A stretch of 20,854 nt of DNA from CAZSPL01 sp964608735 (GCA_964608735.1 CAZSPL010000042.1:1-20854), one strand, 5' to 3'. Positions 8,835 to 15,400 are shown, counted from the stretch's first letter. Translations and numbers: made by a program. Notes: generated by a model not told the origin, from the sequence alone.

Positions 8835-8862
8835 TTTTCACGGCCCCCATTTCTGTTATAAT
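8835..8862 (+). promoter_or_regulatory. Promoter of the kinase gene
   Basis: TTTTCA (8835-8840), 16-nt spacer, then TGTTATAAT with a consensus TATAAT at 8857-8862 and the TGn extension. It lies about 40 nt before the kinase ATG, which has AAGAGG 9 nt upstream. The kinase is therefore probably its own transcription unit. Confidence 0.5.
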
Positions 8863-8900
8863 TATAGTTTGCGTCTTTAAGCATCAAGAGGTGTTTTTTA

Positions 8901-9707
8901 ATGCAGTCCGACAAATTTCTGAACCAGAAGCTCGGTAATTTCGGTATCAAATACCGGCTGGGAAAGGGAGCTTTTGCGTCAGTATACGCGGCAGAGGATT
9001 TAGACCGCCACACTNNNNNNNNNNTCGTCGCCCTCAAAATTCCGACCAACCAGGATCGAAGCTACCGTAAACAGCTTGCGGAAGCCGAAGTGCTGAAGGA
9101 CCTGGACCACCCGAACATCGTCAAGGTGTACTCCATCGAGTACGACCGCGCGTTCAATGTCTACTTCTTCGTGATGGAACTCCTCAAGGGAAAACCGCTG
9201 GAGGAGATCCTCTACCTCAAGGGAAAAGAGCCATGCCTTAACGCTTTCACCGAGAAGATAATCGGCCAGCTCTTTAACGCGCTCGAGTATTGCGCGAAGA
9301 TGAACATGCTGCATCGCGACATCAAACCCGCGAACATCGTGGTGCAGGATGCGGATTTGATCAAGCTTACGGACTTCGGCTTCGCGGGTACCGAAGGGGA
9401 ACTGGACAAGAAAACATTGAAAGCGGGCACCCTCTATTACATGCCATCGGAGCAGATCAGCGGGAAACCCGAGCTCGCCAGCGACGTATGGGCGGCGGGA
9501 GTGATTCTCTACCGCATGCTCACCGGGCATCTTCCGTTTCTCGCCGCCGACGAGAAAGAGTTGATGCGGAAAATACGTGAAGAAGATCCCACACCCATCA
9601 AGGACCTCAACCCGAAGGCCCCGGATCATCTCGTTGAAATCTGCAACGAATGCCTGAAGAAAGTGCCGGCTGAACGCTACAAGTTCAGCCACAAGTTCGA
9701 CGTTTAA
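8901..9707 (+). CDS. Stand-alone Hanks-type serine/threonine protein kinase (contains assembly gap)
   Basis: Protein kinase of about 268 residues consisting of the catalytic domain alone, with no transmembrane helix, PASTA or other sensor domain. The motifs occur in order: glycine-rich loop LGKGAFASVY (20-29), VALK with the ATP-anchoring Lys (about 46), helix-C Glu (about 61), catalytic loop LHRDIKPANI (137-146), DFG (158-160), YMPSEQ in place of APE (about 180-185), and DVWAAGVILYRMLTG (195-209). Ten Ns at 9015-9024 fall between the loop and VALK. The frame reads through them and the spacing fits the family to within a residue or so, so the gene is probably intact. It ends soon after subdomain XI (PAERYKFSHKFDV). 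Soluble, substrate unknown. It converges on the pilin-like array. Confidence 0.9.
   Translation: MQSDKFLNQKLGNFGIKYRLGKGAFASVYAAEDLDRHTXXXXVALKIPTNQDRSYRKQLAEAEVLKDLDHPNIVKVYSIEYDRAFNVYFFVMELLKGKPLEEILYLKGKEPCLNAFTEKIIGQLFNALEYCAKMNMLHRDIKPANIVVQDADLIKLTDFGFAGTEGELDKKTLKAGTLYYMPSEQISGKPELASDVWAAGVILYRMLTGHLPFLAADEKELMRKIREEDPTPIKDLNPKAPDHLVEICNECLKKVPAERYKFSHKFDV
9015..9024. other. Assembly gap (10 N)
   Basis: Ten consecutive Ns inside the kinase gene. The flanking reading frames agree if the gap length is taken at face value, but N runs of this size are often arbitrary. Confidence 0.95.
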
Positions 9708-9736
9708 CCCTACACTTGATATGGATAAAGGGGATT

Positions 9737-9762
9737 AAAAAAGCGCCCCCAGCGGGGACGCT
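9737..9762 (-). terminator. Intrinsic terminator of the last pilin-like gene
   Basis: Stem AGCGCCCCC (9742-9750) / GGGGACGCT (9754-9762) with one C-A mismatch and an AGC loop. On the minus strand it is followed by six Ts (9742-9737). It lies about 26 nt past the stop of the gene at 9788. In the plus direction it is followed by a looser T-rich stretch, so it may also stop kinase transcripts. Confidence 0.75.
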
Positions 9763-9787
9763 CTTGTTATTTTCCAGTGGATTTTCT

Positions 9788-10936
9788 TTAGTCGATGATC
9801 GATGATCTTTCGTTGCCCGCGTCGAGCGTAAGGATGACGCCGTCCTTCAAGCCGTCCGGGGCGCCATAGATGAAGTGCCCCAAGTGCTTCGAATCGCGGT
9901 CCGCGGGGAACGCCGGCCCCCGGTCGAATCCGCCGCCGCCGAATACGGCGGGAAGTCCGCCGCCGGATTCTCCCTGGCCGGAGCTGCTTACCGCATAGGA
10001 ACACGAGACCCTCGGGAAACCGGAATCGGGCGGGTCCGGGAACGGCGGAGGATAGCGCCAGTACAACTGCTTCGAGCCGGGATTCGGTATCCGCTCCTGA
10101 AGCCTTATCACATCCATGCCTTCATCGCGATGGCTTCCCCACACACCGAGCATGTATCTCGACACATGGCCGAGGTATCCCCAGTTCGGGTTGGGCAGGC
10201 TCCAACCGGAGCGGTTGGGCTGTATATCCGATGCGGCCCTGTAGAAGAAATTGCCGGGCCAGAAAGCGATTATCGTCTTGCCGGTTTCTGTGTTGTACTG
10301 ACCGCCGAAATTGTAGTAAAGCCCCGGGTAGTGACCCCATCCCGCATTTCGCGACGGGTAGCCGTAATCGCACGGGTCCCACACGCCGCCGCGGTCGAGG
10401 GTGCGCTTTATCTCGATGCGCGAGACCATGGTTTCGTTGGGTATGTATTCAAAGAATGCCGGGTCATCAAGCCCGTTGCCCATTATATTTCCACGGAAAC
10501 CGAAACGCGGGTCGCCCTCGCCCTGCTTGGGGTTTTCGAGGAACGGCGCCGTGGCATCGATCACCACCTGCCCGTCGCTACCGTCGATGAACGGGTTGGC
10601 CGGATAACTCGTGATGTAGTTATACTCGACGAGGGCGTCCTGTATCCAGTTGTTCGCGGGAAGGTTGATGTTGGCCTCTTTCTGGTTCCACACCGCGTGC
10701 CAGTATGACCACCCGTCGATATCGCCGCCGAGAAGGAAAGGCGGATATTCGCGATGGTCCGTGTTATAGCGTTCGAGCGCCAACTGAATCGTGTGAAGAT
10801 TGACCTTCGCCTCGACTTCCTTCGCCTTGTCTTTAGCCTTGATGTAATTCGGCAATGCGATAGCGGCGAGGATACCAACCACCGTGATAACCACGAGGAT
10901 TTCAATCAACGTAAATCCACGCTCGGAACATTTCAT
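9788..10936 (-). CDS. Large prepilin-like protein, copy 1
   Basis: Secreted or pilus-associated protein of 382 residues. It has a class III prepilin leader: seven residues ending in Gly (MKCSERG), then FTLIEILVVITVVG with Glu at +5 and a hydrophobic helix (to about residue 30). GspG-like continuation follows (IALPNYIKAKDKAKEVEAK, then LHTIQLALERYNTDH). The remaining 300 residues are far longer than a normal pseudopilin (about 140). They carry motifs shared by all four copies: GDPRFGFRGNIMGNGLDDP, RYMLGVWGSHRDEGMDVIRL and YGAPDGLKDGVI near the C-terminus. The ATG at 10936 (AGGGA 10 nt upstream) is preferred over a GTG at 10975. By eye it is roughly 65-70 % identical to copies 2 and 4. Function unknown; prepilin peptidase processing is inferred. 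Confidence 0.87.
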   Translation of the reverse strand: MKCSERGFTLIEILVVITVVGILAAIALPNYIKAKDKAKEVEAKVNLHTIQLALERYNTDHREYPPFLLGGDIDGWSYWHAVWNQKEANINLPANNWIQDALVEYNYITSYPANPFIDGSDGQVVIDATAPFLENPKQGEGDPRFGFRGNIMGNGLDDPAFFEYIPNETMVSRIEIKRTLDRGGVWDPCDYGYPSRNAGWGHYPGLYYNFGGQYNTETGKTIIAFWPGNFFYRAASDIQPNRSGWSLPNPNWGYLGHVSRYMLGVWGSHRDEGMDVIRLQERIPNPGSKQLYWRYPPPFPDPPDSGFPRVSCSYAVSSSGQGESGGGLPAVFGGGGFDRGPAFPADRDSKHLGHFIYGAPDGLKDGVILTLDAGNERSSIID

Positions 10937-10981
10937 CGCATTACCATCCCTGCCGTTCCAGGGCGAACGTAGCACAATACC

Positions 10982-11001
10982 GACAGCTTCTTCAGGCTGT
11001 C
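10982..11001 (-). other. 5'-leader hairpin of pilin-like copy 1
   Basis: Stem GACAGC (10982-10987) / GCTGTC (10996-11001) with an 8-nt loop. On the minus strand its first base coincides with the transcription start predicted from the promoter at 11008-11035. It is a candidate 5'-end mRNA-stabilising hairpin. Confidence 0.35.
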
Positions 11002-11007
11002 ATTATT

Positions 11008-11035
11008 AATATACTATCTTATTCGACAAACGCAA
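11008..11035 (-). promoter_or_regulatory. Candidate promoter of pilin-like copy 1
   Basis: Minus strand TTGCGT (11035-11030), 16-nt spacer, TATATT (11013-11008). The -35 is a weak match and the -10 matches 5/6. It lies in the 195-nt gap after copy 2, and no convincing terminator was found after copy 2, so readthrough is also possible. Confidence 0.33.
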
Positions 11036-11131
11036 AACGATATTGAAAAAAACGTTACCTCCGATGCGATATCACTTCATAGTATTTAATCGCTTCACAT
11101 ACTTAGACGCCAATGCTAAGCGGATTCTTAG

Positions 11132-12283
11132 CTAATTTTCGACCGCGCTCCTTTCCTCGCCGGTAGTGAGGATGAGTATGATGCCGTCCTTCACGCCGTC
11201 GGGAGCGCCGTAGATGAATTGCCCCATGTACTTCGGGTCGCGGTCCGCCGGGAACGCCGGGCCGTTACGCGCATTGCCACCGCCGAATACTGCCGGCAGC
11301 CCGCCACCGCCGGTATCGCCGACACCGGAGCAGTCGCACTTGTAAATGCAGGCAATCATCGGCAGGCCGGACTCGGGCGGATCGGGGAACGGCGGTGGAT
11401 AGCGCCAGTATAACTGCTTCGCCTCGTCATCGGGGGTTCTCTCCTGGAGCCTGATGAGGTCGATGCCCGGGTTGCGCTGGCTTCCCCACACGCCAAGCAT
11501 ATACCTCATGACATGCCCTATATAACCCCAGTTCGGATTGGGAAGCGTCCATCCCGAGCGGTTCGGCTGCACATCCGATGCCGACCTGTAGAAGAAATTC
11601 CCCGGCCAGTAGGTGAATATGGTCTTCCTCGTGTCGGCATTGTATCGCCCGCCGAAGTTATAATAGAGGCCGGGATATTTGTCCCACGTGGCGTCTCTCG
11701 ACGGGTAGCCGTATTCCGTCGGATCCCATTCACCTCCCGCGTCGAGAGTGCGCTTCATTTCGCATCGGGACACCATGTATTCCGAGAGGGCATACTCGAA
11801 GAAAGCCGGGTCATCGAGCCCGTTGCCCATGATGTTTCCCTTGTAGCCGAAGCGCGGATCGCCATCGCCCTGTTGCGGGTCAGTCATGTATGCCGCGGTG
11901 GCTTCGATGATCAACTGCCCATCCCCGGCGTCGATGAACGGGTTCTCGGGATAGCTGACCATGTAGTTGTATTCGACGAGCGGGTCCTGCACCCACGCGT
12001 TCGCGGGCGCTTGGGGATCCGGGTTGGCTTCGTTCCATTTGGAATGCCACGACAGCCACCCGTCGCTGTCGCCCCCGAGCAGGAACGCCGGGTATTCCCT
12101 GTGGTCCACGTTGTAGCGTTCCACGGAGATCTGGATCGTATGCAGGTTCGCCTTGGCCTCGACTTCCTTCGCCTTGTCCTTTGCCTTGATGTAGTTCGGC
12201 AACGCTATTGCGGCGAGAATGCCGATTATCGTGATAACGACCAGGAGTTCGATGAGCGTAAAGCCCCTCTGGTTTGTTCTCAT
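11132..12283 (-). CDS. Large prepilin-like protein, copy 2
   Basis: Prepilin-like protein of 383 residues, colinear with copies 1 and 4. It has the leader MRTNQRG, then FTLIELLVVITIIG, then the GspG-like helix and LHTIQISVERYNVDH. The family motifs GDPRFGYKGNIMGNGLDDP, LYYNFGGRYN, YWPGNFFYRSASD, RYMLGVWGSQRNPGIDLIRL, LYWRYPPPFPDPP, GLPAVFGGG and FIYGAPDGVKDGII are all present. A short Cys-containing stretch (CIYKCDC) before the glycine-rich linker differs from the other copies, making this a variable site. The ATG has GAGGT 7 nt upstream. Probably processed by a prepilin peptidase and assembled into a pilus or pseudopilus made by genes elsewhere. A hairpin (GCTAAG/CTTAGC, 11115-11132) overlaps the stop codon but has no T tract. 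Confidence 0.88.
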   Translation of the reverse strand: MRTNQRGFTLIELLVVITIIGILAAIALPNYIKAKDKAKEVEAKANLHTIQISVERYNVDHREYPAFLLGGDSDGWLSWHSKWNEANPDPQAPANAWVQDPLVEYNYMVSYPENPFIDAGDGQLIIEATAAYMTDPQQGDGDPRFGYKGNIMGNGLDDPAFFEYALSEYMVSRCEMKRTLDAGGEWDPTEYGYPSRDATWDKYPGLYYNFGGRYNADTRKTIFTYWPGNFFYRSASDVQPNRSGWTLPNPNWGYIGHVMRYMLGVWGSQRNPGIDLIRLQERTPDDEAKQLYWRYPPPFPDPPESGLPMIACIYKCDCSGVGDTGGGGLPAVFGGGNARNGPAFPADRDPKYMGQFIYGAPDGVKDGIILILTTGEERSAVEN

Positions 12284-12457
12284 GGTCCTGACCTCACCTT
12301 GGCTGATGCCCCATTTTAAGGTATCATCACTTCATCACCGCGAAGTGCCTGGCCGGTTGAAATCATCATACTTGCTAACCGTTTAAACCAAAACCCCTGA
12401 AAGCGCTACGGCCTCAGGCGTTCATCCTTCCGGGGAGCCGTCTTTGACTTCATTGAC

Positions 12458-12483
12458 AAGGCCGGGGAGATACATCAGGCCTT
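12458..12483 (-). other. 5'-leader hairpin of pilin-like copy 2
   Basis: Stem AAGGCC (12458-12463) / GGCCTT (12478-12483) with a 14-nt loop. On the minus strand it starts within a base of the transcription start predicted from the promoter at 12491-12519. Copy 1 shows the same arrangement with an unrelated sequence. Confidence 0.35.
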
Positions 12484-12490
12484 TCTTTTC

Positions 12491-12519
12491 ATTATATCAT
12501 GATACTATGCACTCGTCGA
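12491..12519 (-). promoter_or_regulatory. Extended -10 promoter of pilin-like copy 2
   Basis: Minus strand TCGACG (12519-12514, 4/6), 17-nt spacer, then TGATATAAT with a consensus TATAAT at 12496-12491. It lies directly after the terminator of the preceding unit, giving a leader of about 200 nt. Confidence 0.52.
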
Positions 12520-12550
12520 AGGATAAAATTTCTGCCCTGAGAAGCATATA

Positions 12551-12579
12551 AAAAGCGCCCCCTTGCGGGGGGCGCTTTT
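12551..12579 (-). terminator. Bidirectional intrinsic terminator after pilin-like copy 3
   Basis: A perfect 8-bp stem GCGCCCCC (12555-12562) / GGGGGCGC (12568-12575) is flanked by AAAA (12551-12554) and TTTT (12576-12579), so it works in either direction. On the minus strand it ends the copy 3 transcript about 120 nt past the stop. Its sequence closely resembles the terminator after copy 1. Confidence 0.8.
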
Positions 12580-12698
12580 GCTATCGGTTCACTGATACGT
12601 TTCACACGAGACCTGGAAGCTTACCATCATCACCACTTATACAAGTTATAACATCAATTAGTGCATAAAGGGTGGGATGATGGCTCACCCCGTAAAAA

Positions 12699-13874
12699 CT
12701 AATCAAACTTCTGCGAGTCGGAACCGGAAATAAGGGTGATGATGATACCGTCCTTATATCCGTCCGCCGCGCCGTAAACCCACTCCTGGTTGTAGTTGGA
12801 CCAGTATGGGAACGTCGGAAGTTCCTCGAACTGGCCGCCGCCGAAGCACTCGGGGGTCGATATGTCGACGAAAAACCAGGCTGAATCCGGGTCGGCAGGA
12901 TCATCCCTGAACTCGGGATGTGTGATGTACTTGCCGCCGCCGTCAGGCACACCCGACCGGTTGTTGGCAGCCTGGCCGTTCTCCAGCGTAAGCCGAATAA
13001 CATCGATACCCTGTGTCCGGGGGCTTCCGTAGCCGCCGAGCAGGTACCTGTTGATCCGCTGATACGGCCAGTCCCAGATCTGGTCGAGCCCGGCCTGGTC
13101 CTGGTCTTTCAGCGATGCAGGGTTCCTGATGAAGAAATCGCCGGCCGAGCGATAGAAGAACTCACCGGCCCAGAACGCGTTGATGGTCTGTCCGGCTGCG
13201 ACGTCGGACGCTCCCCCGCCCTCGCGGACCCACTGGGGAAGACCGCCCATCCCGTAGAACGGGTTGTTGGGGGTGTTAGCCTGGATCATGGCCGTGTAGT
13301 TGTTAATCGTACCGATCCACTGGTAGATGTGGTTGTAGATGCCCTCGTTCCGGACGTGGCCGTTGCCCTGTTTCTTCCACAGGTACCTCGGGTCGTTGAG
13401 GCAGTTGCCCATCGTTTCGCCGGTAAAACCGAATCGCGGGTCACCGAGGCCGAGCGTGGTGCTGCCGCCGGTCCAGAAGATGACCGATGTGCGTCCCTCG
13501 CCCGGGTCGATGAAGGCGTTGTCCGGATATGTTTCCATATAGCCGAACAGGATGAGCGGGTCGTACTCGATAATCCCGCCGGGGGCATCCGCGACTGCCC
13601 AGCAGCCGTACGGAGTACCTGACGGAAGGATTTCGGGCGACCACCCGCGAGTGTCACCACCGAAGATCTGGTTGGGGTATTTGCCCGAGTGGTCGGTCGC
13701 ATACCTTTCAAGCGAGATCTGGATGGTGTGGCAGGCAGACTTCACTTCGGCTTCCTTCGCCTTATCCTTCGCCTTGATGTAGTTCGGCAGGGCGATGGCA
13801 GCGAGGATGCCGATGATGGTGATAACCACCAGCAACTCGATGAGCGTGAAACCGTTCTGCTTACGTCTTGTCAT
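12699..13874 (-). CDS. Large prepilin-like protein, copy 3 (divergent)
   Basis: Prepilin-like protein of 391 residues. The leader MTRRKQNG (8 residues) is followed by FTLIELLVVITIIGILAAIA and a helix almost identical to the other copies up to KAKEAEVK. Beyond that it diverges strongly, with a long Asn/Gly-rich middle (about 150-230). It keeps the family motifs GDPRFGFTGETMGNCLNDP, AFWAGEFFYRSAGD, RYLLGGYGSPRTQGIDVIRL and YGAADGYKDGIIITL. It lacks the LYWRYPPPFPDPP and GLPAVFGGG blocks of copies 1, 2 and 4. The ATG has GGAAG 7 nt upstream. Likely in one transcript with copy 4, 109 nt upstream. Possibly a minor or structurally distinct subunit of the same filament (inference). Confidence 0.87.
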   Translation of the reverse strand: MTRRKQNGFTLIELLVVITIIGILAAIALPNYIKAKDKAKEAEVKSACHTIQISLERYATDHSGKYPNQIFGGDTRGWSPEILPSGTPYGCWAVADAPGGIIEYDPLILFGYMETYPDNAFIDPGEGRTSVIFWTGGSTTLGLGDPRFGFTGETMGNCLNDPRYLWKKQGNGHVRNEGIYNHIYQWIGTINNYTAMIQANTPNNPFYGMGGLPQWVREGGGASDVAAGQTINAFWAGEFFYRSAGDFFIRNPASLKDQDQAGLDQIWDWPYQRINRYLLGGYGSPRTQGIDVIRLTLENGQAANNRSGVPDGGGKYITHPEFRDDPADPDSAWFFVDISTPECFGGGQFEELPTFPYWSNYNQEWVYGAADGYKDGIIITLISGSDSQKFD

Positions 13875-13939
13875 GGTATCACTTCCATTACGTTGATTAT
13901 CAGTGATGGTCCCGATAGCGGGTCCCGTGTATCCATTTC

Positions 13940-13970
13940 AAGGCGGCGGCTCACGGTCGGCCGCCGCCTT
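13940..13970 (-). other. Perfect 11-bp GC-rich hairpin between pilin-like copies 4 and 3
   Basis: AAGGCGGCGGC (13940-13950) / GCCGCCGCCTT (13960-13970) with a 9-nt loop, starting 14 nt after the copy 4 stop. On the minus strand it is followed by TTGAAATGG, not a T run, so a full terminator is unlikely. It may be a 3' stabilising element, a processing site or a partial terminator that sets the copy 4 : copy 3 ratio. Confidence 0.55.
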
Positions 13971-13983
13971 AAAGGTCAAATGA

Positions 13984-15120
13984 TTAATCGACTATCGCGC
14001 TCTTCTCGGCTCCCGTATTCAGCGTGAGGATAACGCCATCCTTCACACCATCGGGTGCGCCATAGATGAACTGGTTAAGGCTCTTCGGATCGCGGTCCGC
14101 CGGATAGGCGGGGCCGGTTATGTGATCGCCGCCGCCGAATACCGCGGGAAGGCCCATGGGTTCTCCGATCCTTCCGGTATACCCACAGCGGATACCCGGC
14201 GGATTGCCGGAATCGGGCGGGTCGGGGAACGGGGGCGGATAGCGCCAGTACAAAGGCGTCGCTTCATCATCCGGCGTGACATCCTGGAGCCGGATTACAT
14301 CCTTCCCAGGTGTGCGCTGGCTACCGTAGACGCCGAGCATATAGCGGAGCACGTGGCCCTTGTAGTTGGAGTTTACATAAGGCCAGGAAAAACCCGAGCG
14401 GGCCGGCTGGATGTCGGTCGAGGCCTGGTAGAAGAAGTTGCCGGGCCAGTAGGTGAAGATGACCTTGTGCGTCTGGGTGTTGTATCGTCCGCCGAAGTTG
14501 TAATACAGTCCCGGGAATTTGTCGGAAGATACATTCTTGTCGGGGTACCCGTACTCGACCGGGTCAAACTCGTCCCTGTCAAGGGTTCGCTTGGTCTCGA
14601 TGCGGCTGTAGGTCAAGTGGTCATCCGCTTTCTCGAAGAAGTTGGGATCGTCGAGGCCGCATCCCATGATGTTGCCCTTGTAGCCGAACCTCGGGTCGCC
14701 ATCGCCCTGCTGCGGGTCGGGCAGATTCGGCCGCGTCGCCTCGACGATGAGGGCGCCGTCACCGGCGTCGATGAACGGATTCTCCGGGTAACTGACAATG
14801 TAGTTGTACTCAACGAGCGGGTCCTGTACCCACGCATTCGCGGGCACGTCTGGAGGGGGACTCGCTTCGTCGCACTGACTGTGCCAGTAGAGCCATCCGT
14901 CGCTGTCACCGCCGAGAAGGTATGGCGGATACTCGTGATGGTCGGTGTTGTACCTCTCCACGGCTATCTGGATAGTGTGGAGATTGGCTTTCGCCTCGAC
15001 TTCCTTCGCTTTGTCCTTTGCCTTGATATAGTTCGGCAAAGCGATCGCGGCGAGGATGCCGATGATCGTAATGACCACCAAGAGCTCAATCAGCGTGAAA
15101 CCTTTCTGTGAGACTCTCAT
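13984..15120 (-). CDS. Large prepilin-like protein, copy 4 (first transcribed)
   Basis: Prepilin-like protein of 378 residues, the promoter-proximal member of the array. The leader MRVSQKG is followed by FTLIELLVVITIIGILAAIA and LHTIQIAVERYNTDHHEYP. Downstream are GDPRFGYKGNIMGCGLDDP, LYYNFGGRYN, YWPGNFFYQASTD, RYMLGVYGSQRTPGKDVIRL, LYWRYPPPFPDPP and FIYGAPDGVKDGVILTL. The ATG at 15120 has GAGGT (15128-15132) 7 nt upstream. A longer reading from 15207 is rejected because its extra 29 residues are unlike any prepilin leader. The C-terminal DG-x-KDG motif recalls the Ca-binding end of GspG pseudopilins in position only, not in proven function. It could be the major subunit, but nothing here shows relative expression. 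Confidence 0.88.
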   Translation of the reverse strand: MRVSQKGFTLIELLVVITIIGILAAIALPNYIKAKDKAKEVEAKANLHTIQIAVERYNTDHHEYPPYLLGGDSDGWLYWHSQCDEASPPPDVPANAWVQDPLVEYNYIVSYPENPFIDAGDGALIVEATRPNLPDPQQGDGDPRFGYKGNIMGCGLDDPNFFEKADDHLTYSRIETKRTLDRDEFDPVEYGYPDKNVSSDKFPGLYYNFGGRYNTQTHKVIFTYWPGNFFYQASTDIQPARSGFSWPYVNSNYKGHVLRYMLGVYGSQRTPGKDVIRLQDVTPDDEATPLYWRYPPPFPDPPDSGNPPGIRCGYTGRIGEPMGLPAVFGGGDHITGPAYPADRDPKSLNQFIYGAPDGVKDGVILTLNTGAEKSAIVD

Positions 15121-15151
15121 TAAACTTACCTCGCTTAAAATGTTTTTTTTC

Positions 15152-15170
15152 GCCTTCCAGAAGGGAAGGC
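15152..15170 (-). other. 5'-UTR hairpin of pilin-like copy 4
   Basis: Stem GCCTTCC / GGAAGGC with a 5-nt loop, followed on the minus strand by an A-rich tract and then GAGGT and the ATG. This is the wrong orientation for a terminator. It may stabilise the mRNA or keep the ribosome site open. Confidence 0.4.
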
Positions 15171-15217
15171 ATCTATGATATGTATGAAAAGCCAAAATTG
15201 TCCCCACGCAGCGGGAA

Positions 15218-15246
15218 AAAATAGCATATTATCACTGCAATGACAA
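15218..15246 (-). promoter_or_regulatory. Candidate proximal promoter of pilin-like copy 4
   Basis: Minus strand TTGTCA (15246-15241, 5/6), 17-nt spacer, TATTTT (15223-15218, 4/6). It would give a leader of about 90 nt. Confidence 0.3.
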
Positions 15247-15371
15247 CCATAAATTTAAGGGCGACAGCCCCTCCTGCACTGAACCTGTTGTTAAGTCCTC
15301 CTGGGAATTAAAACGGAAGGCAACATCCTTGAACACTTCTTACCCTGACTCACCCCGCTCCTCTCCTATGG

Positions 15372-15400
15372 AATATATCATAAAACGATATACCTGTCAA
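15372..15400 (-). promoter_or_regulatory. Near-consensus distal promoter upstream of the pilin-like array
   Basis: Minus strand TTGACA (15400-15395, perfect), 17-nt spacer ending in TGA, then TATATT (15377-15372, 5/6, extended -10). It is among the strongest promoters in the window. The predicted start near 15365 would give copy 4 a leader of about 245 nt. Confidence 0.55.

Larger units (their letters stand above)
12284..12698. other. Non-coding gap between pilin-like copies 2 and 3
   Basis: This stretch of 415 nt has no credible gene. In minus-strand order it holds a 120-nt tail after copy 3, the strong hairpin terminator at 12551-12579, the extended -10 promoter at 12491-12519, a hairpin at the predicted 5' end (12458-12483), and a leader of about 200 nt up to the copy 2 ATG. 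A 17-codon minus-strand ORF in the leader (starting near 12474) has no good ribosome binding site. I did not recognise a known riboswitch. Confidence 0.6.

Noticed and set aside
8818..8840. Possible terminator after the DUF2723 gene (CCC ... GGGTTTTT)
   Set aside because: The stem is only about three G-C pairs plus weak ends, and it overlaps the -35 region of the kinase promoter.
9875..10708. Long plus-strand open frames opposite the pilin-like genes (also 11513-12319, 12918-13622 and 14122-15111)
   Set aside because: They repeat because the coding strands are paralogous. They have no ribosome sites and no domain, and are antisense shadows of GC-rich genes.
12602..13003. Minus-strand frame partly overlapping the end of pilin-like copy 3, considered as a frameshifted extension
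   Set aside because: Copy 3 ends at the position expected from the other copies, after its DG-x-KDG motif; the other frame has no similarity to them.
15060..15207. Longer N-terminus for pilin-like copy 4 starting at 15207
   Set aside because: A class III leader must be short before the cleavage Gly; the extra 29 residues overlap the leader hairpin and ribosome site.
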